Below, piece by piece: positions 7,165 through 8,185 of a stretch of DNA of 8,185 nucleotides. The DNA is from Solirubrobacterales bacterium 70-9. Its GTDB lineage: Bacteria; Actinomycetota; Thermoleophilia; Solirubrobacterales; 70-9. The stretch covers positions 17,513 through 25,697 of the forward strand of contig MKSH01000115.1 in the NCBI GenBank assembly GCA_001898095.1, read 5' to 3'. The notes beneath the pieces were generated by a model. The model searched no databases and was not told the DNA's origin. It saw only the letters and a list, made by a program, of their open reading frames with translations. Position 1 is the first letter of the stretch; the number at the start of each line of letters is the position of its first letter. Both the position numbers and the translations under genes were made by a program.

Positions 7165-7512
7165 GTTGACGAAGCACGGCAGCCTCAGCTCCTGCGCGGG
7201 GTACTCGACCTCTGCCTGCTGGCGATCATGGAGGAGGAGGAGACCTACGGCTACGAGCTGACGAGGCGGCTGCGCGAGCGAGGCCTCTCGATGGTCGGCG
7301 GCGGCTCGATCTACCCGCTGCTCGGCCGGCTCGAGCGCAACGGCCTGGTCGAGACCCGGCGGCTGGCCGGTCGGGGAGGGCCGCCGCGCAAGTACTACAG
7401 CCCCTCGGCCGATGGCAGACGGGCGCTCGCCTCGGGCGTCGCGGAATGGCGGGCGACCCGGGACGCGGTCGACGGCCTCCTCGGACCGATCGAGATGGAG
7501 GTGCAGCGATGA
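7159..7512 (+). CDS. PadR-family transcriptional repressor
   Basis: A 117-residue winged-helix DNA-binding protein of the short PadR type (about 100-120 residues). LLRGVLDLCLLAIMEEEETYGYEL (residues about 11-34) is the hallmark first helix pair with the Tyr-Gly-Tyr-Glu turn. GGGSIYPLLGRLERNGLV is the recognition helix, and the wing carries GGPPRKYYSPSADGRRAL. PadR proteins bind palindromes as dimers and are released by small ligands or stress; the ligand here is unknown. The frame is open to 7087, but ATG 7159 is preferred because upstream codons only translate the operators and the -10 box lies seven bases before it. The TGA stop overlaps the ATG of the next gene (ATGA), so repressor and membrane protein form one unit, a common pairing for PadR regulators. 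Confidence 0.93.
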   Translation: MPVDEARQPQLLRGVLDLCLLAIMEEEETYGYELTRRLRERGLSMVGGGSIYPLLGRLERNGLVETRRLAGRGGPPRKYYSPSADGRRALASGVAEWRATRDAVDGLLGPIEMEVQR

Positions 7513-8039
7513 GCGATTTCCTCGAAGCCTGCCGCCGGGAGTGGAAGCGCCTCGGCGTGCCGGACCCGGTCGCGGCGGAGATGGCCGCCGACCTCGAGGC
7601 CGACCTCGCACAGGCGCGGGAAGAGGGCGTCGCTGCCGAGGAGGTCCTCGGCAGCGGGGCGTTCGATCCACCGGGCTTTGCCGCGACCTGGGCGCGGGAA
7701 CGGGGGGTGATCCCGGCCCCGGCAGCGTCGCGGCATCCCGCCGCTCGGTGGGCGGTGCCGCTCGCCTTCGCCGCCTTCGCGATCCTCACCGCGCTCGGCG
7801 CGGCGGCCGCCGTGCTCGCCTTCCACGGTGCCGACGTGGTGGGGGTCGCGCGCGCTGCCTCGCCCCACCGGCTCGTCTCACCGCTCCGCGACTTCACCCA
7901 CCCCGTCGGCCCTCCCGCCGAGGGCCTGCGCCCCGTCGCCGTCGTCTTGCTGGTGGTGGGCCTCGCGGGGATCGCGCTCACCGCCATTTTCTGGTTGCGG
8001 CGCAGCGATCGATCCTGGCGCGGCCCGCGCGCCAGCTGA
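7509..8039 (+). CDS. Two-helix membrane protein with HAAS/DUF1700-like N-terminus
   Basis: A 176-residue protein co-translated with padR through an ATGA overlap. Residues 1-65 are a charged helical domain (DFLEACRREWKRLGVPDPV, then ADLEADLAQAREEGVAAEEV and a G-x-F-DPPGFAATWARE end). This resembles the HAAS/DUF1700 module that often follows PadR genes, where its leucine/acidic repeats end in a G-x-P motif. Two hydrophobic segments, about 80-105 and 141-163, flank an extracytoplasmic loop of roughly 35 residues; the tail is Arg-rich and so cytoplasmic. No enzyme motif is seen. The role may be sensing at the membrane, or an effector whose expression PadR controls. The family assignment is by pattern and gene pairing and is less sure than the membrane topology. 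Confidence 0.8.
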   Translation: MSDFLEACRREWKRLGVPDPVAAEMAADLEADLAQAREEGVAAEEVLGSGAFDPPGFAATWARERGVIPAPAASRHPAARWAVPLAFAAFAILTALGAAAAVLAFHGADVVGVARAASPHRLVSPLRDFTHPVGPPAEGLRPVAVVLLVVGLAGIALTAIFWLRRSDRSWRGPRAS

Positions 8040-8137
8040 CGAGCCCAGCGACGTTCCGAACGCCATGAGATGGACCCGAGTCCACCGAGAGGCTGTGGGT
8101 TCTCGAAGGTCACGACCTCAAGGAGGCTGTGTAGCTT

Positions 8138-8163
8138 CGGCCCCGCTCCCGGGCCGGTTGTTG
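8138..8163 (+). terminator. Candidate weak terminator downstream of the padR operon
   Basis: CGGCCC (8138-8143) and GGGCCG (8151-8156) form a 6-bp GC stem with a seven-base loop, followed by GTTGTTGCCTT. It lies 99 bp after the stop at 8037-8039. The rest of 8040-8185 shows no supported gene, only a small TGGAC/GTCCA hairpin at 8071-8084. Confidence 0.3.
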
Positions 8164-8185
8164 CCTTCAGACCCGTGAGCGACCG

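Noticed and set aside
8040..8185. Coding fragment or new gene start (GTG 8175) at the right edge
   Set aside because: No ribosome site or enough sequence to support it; other frames lack family signal.

Overview
The window is very GC-rich with dense, overlapping genes and reads as bacterial chromosome. Frequent GTG starts, start codons 6-7 bases behind a -10-like hexamer (leaderless mRNAs), a GC-rich TPP riboswitch and terminators without U-tracts all suggest an actinobacterium. A Thermoleophilia/Solirubrobacterales-like lineage is my best guess, but that is inference, not proof.

Left part, minus strand (1-2451): a pyruvate dehydrogenase-type cluster transcribed toward the left edge. It holds dihydrolipoyl dehydrogenase (lpd), a DsbA-fold/HCCA-isomerase-like protein, and the N-terminal 114 residues of the TPP-dependent E1 alpha subunit, cut by the window edge. 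A 126-bp imperfect palindrome with matching ends lies between lpd and the DsbA-like gene and overlaps the lpd stop codon.

Centre (2541-6185): a thiamin-biosynthesis locus. thiE and a four-helix membrane protein run on the minus strand with an 8-base overlap. Divergently on the plus strand, a TPP riboswitch leads into thiO and then a ThiS-ThiG fusion gene, joined by an ATGA overlap. ThiO makes dehydroglycine, the ThiS part should carry sulfur, ThiG builds the thiazole, and ThiE couples it to the pyrimidine. The product, TPP, is the cofactor of the E1 enzyme at the left edge. A strong 40-bp palindrome is embedded in frame in the last codons of thiO.

Right part (6186-7100): about 900 bp of decayed DNA with a frameshifted gene tail, the 5' half of a broken tRNA-Lys-like gene, and the C-terminal stub of a DUF3800-like gene. 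It ends at an intact two-gene module (7119-8039): a PadR-family repressor with two operator-like repeats over its own promoter, and a two-helix membrane protein with a HAAS/DUF1700-like N-terminus, joined by an ATGA overlap.

I found no CRISPR array, intact transposase or intact RNA gene. The most unusual points are the ThiS-ThiG fusion with its internal Gly-Gly, the two palindromic elements (962-1087 and 5128-5167), and the self-overlapping PadR promoter.
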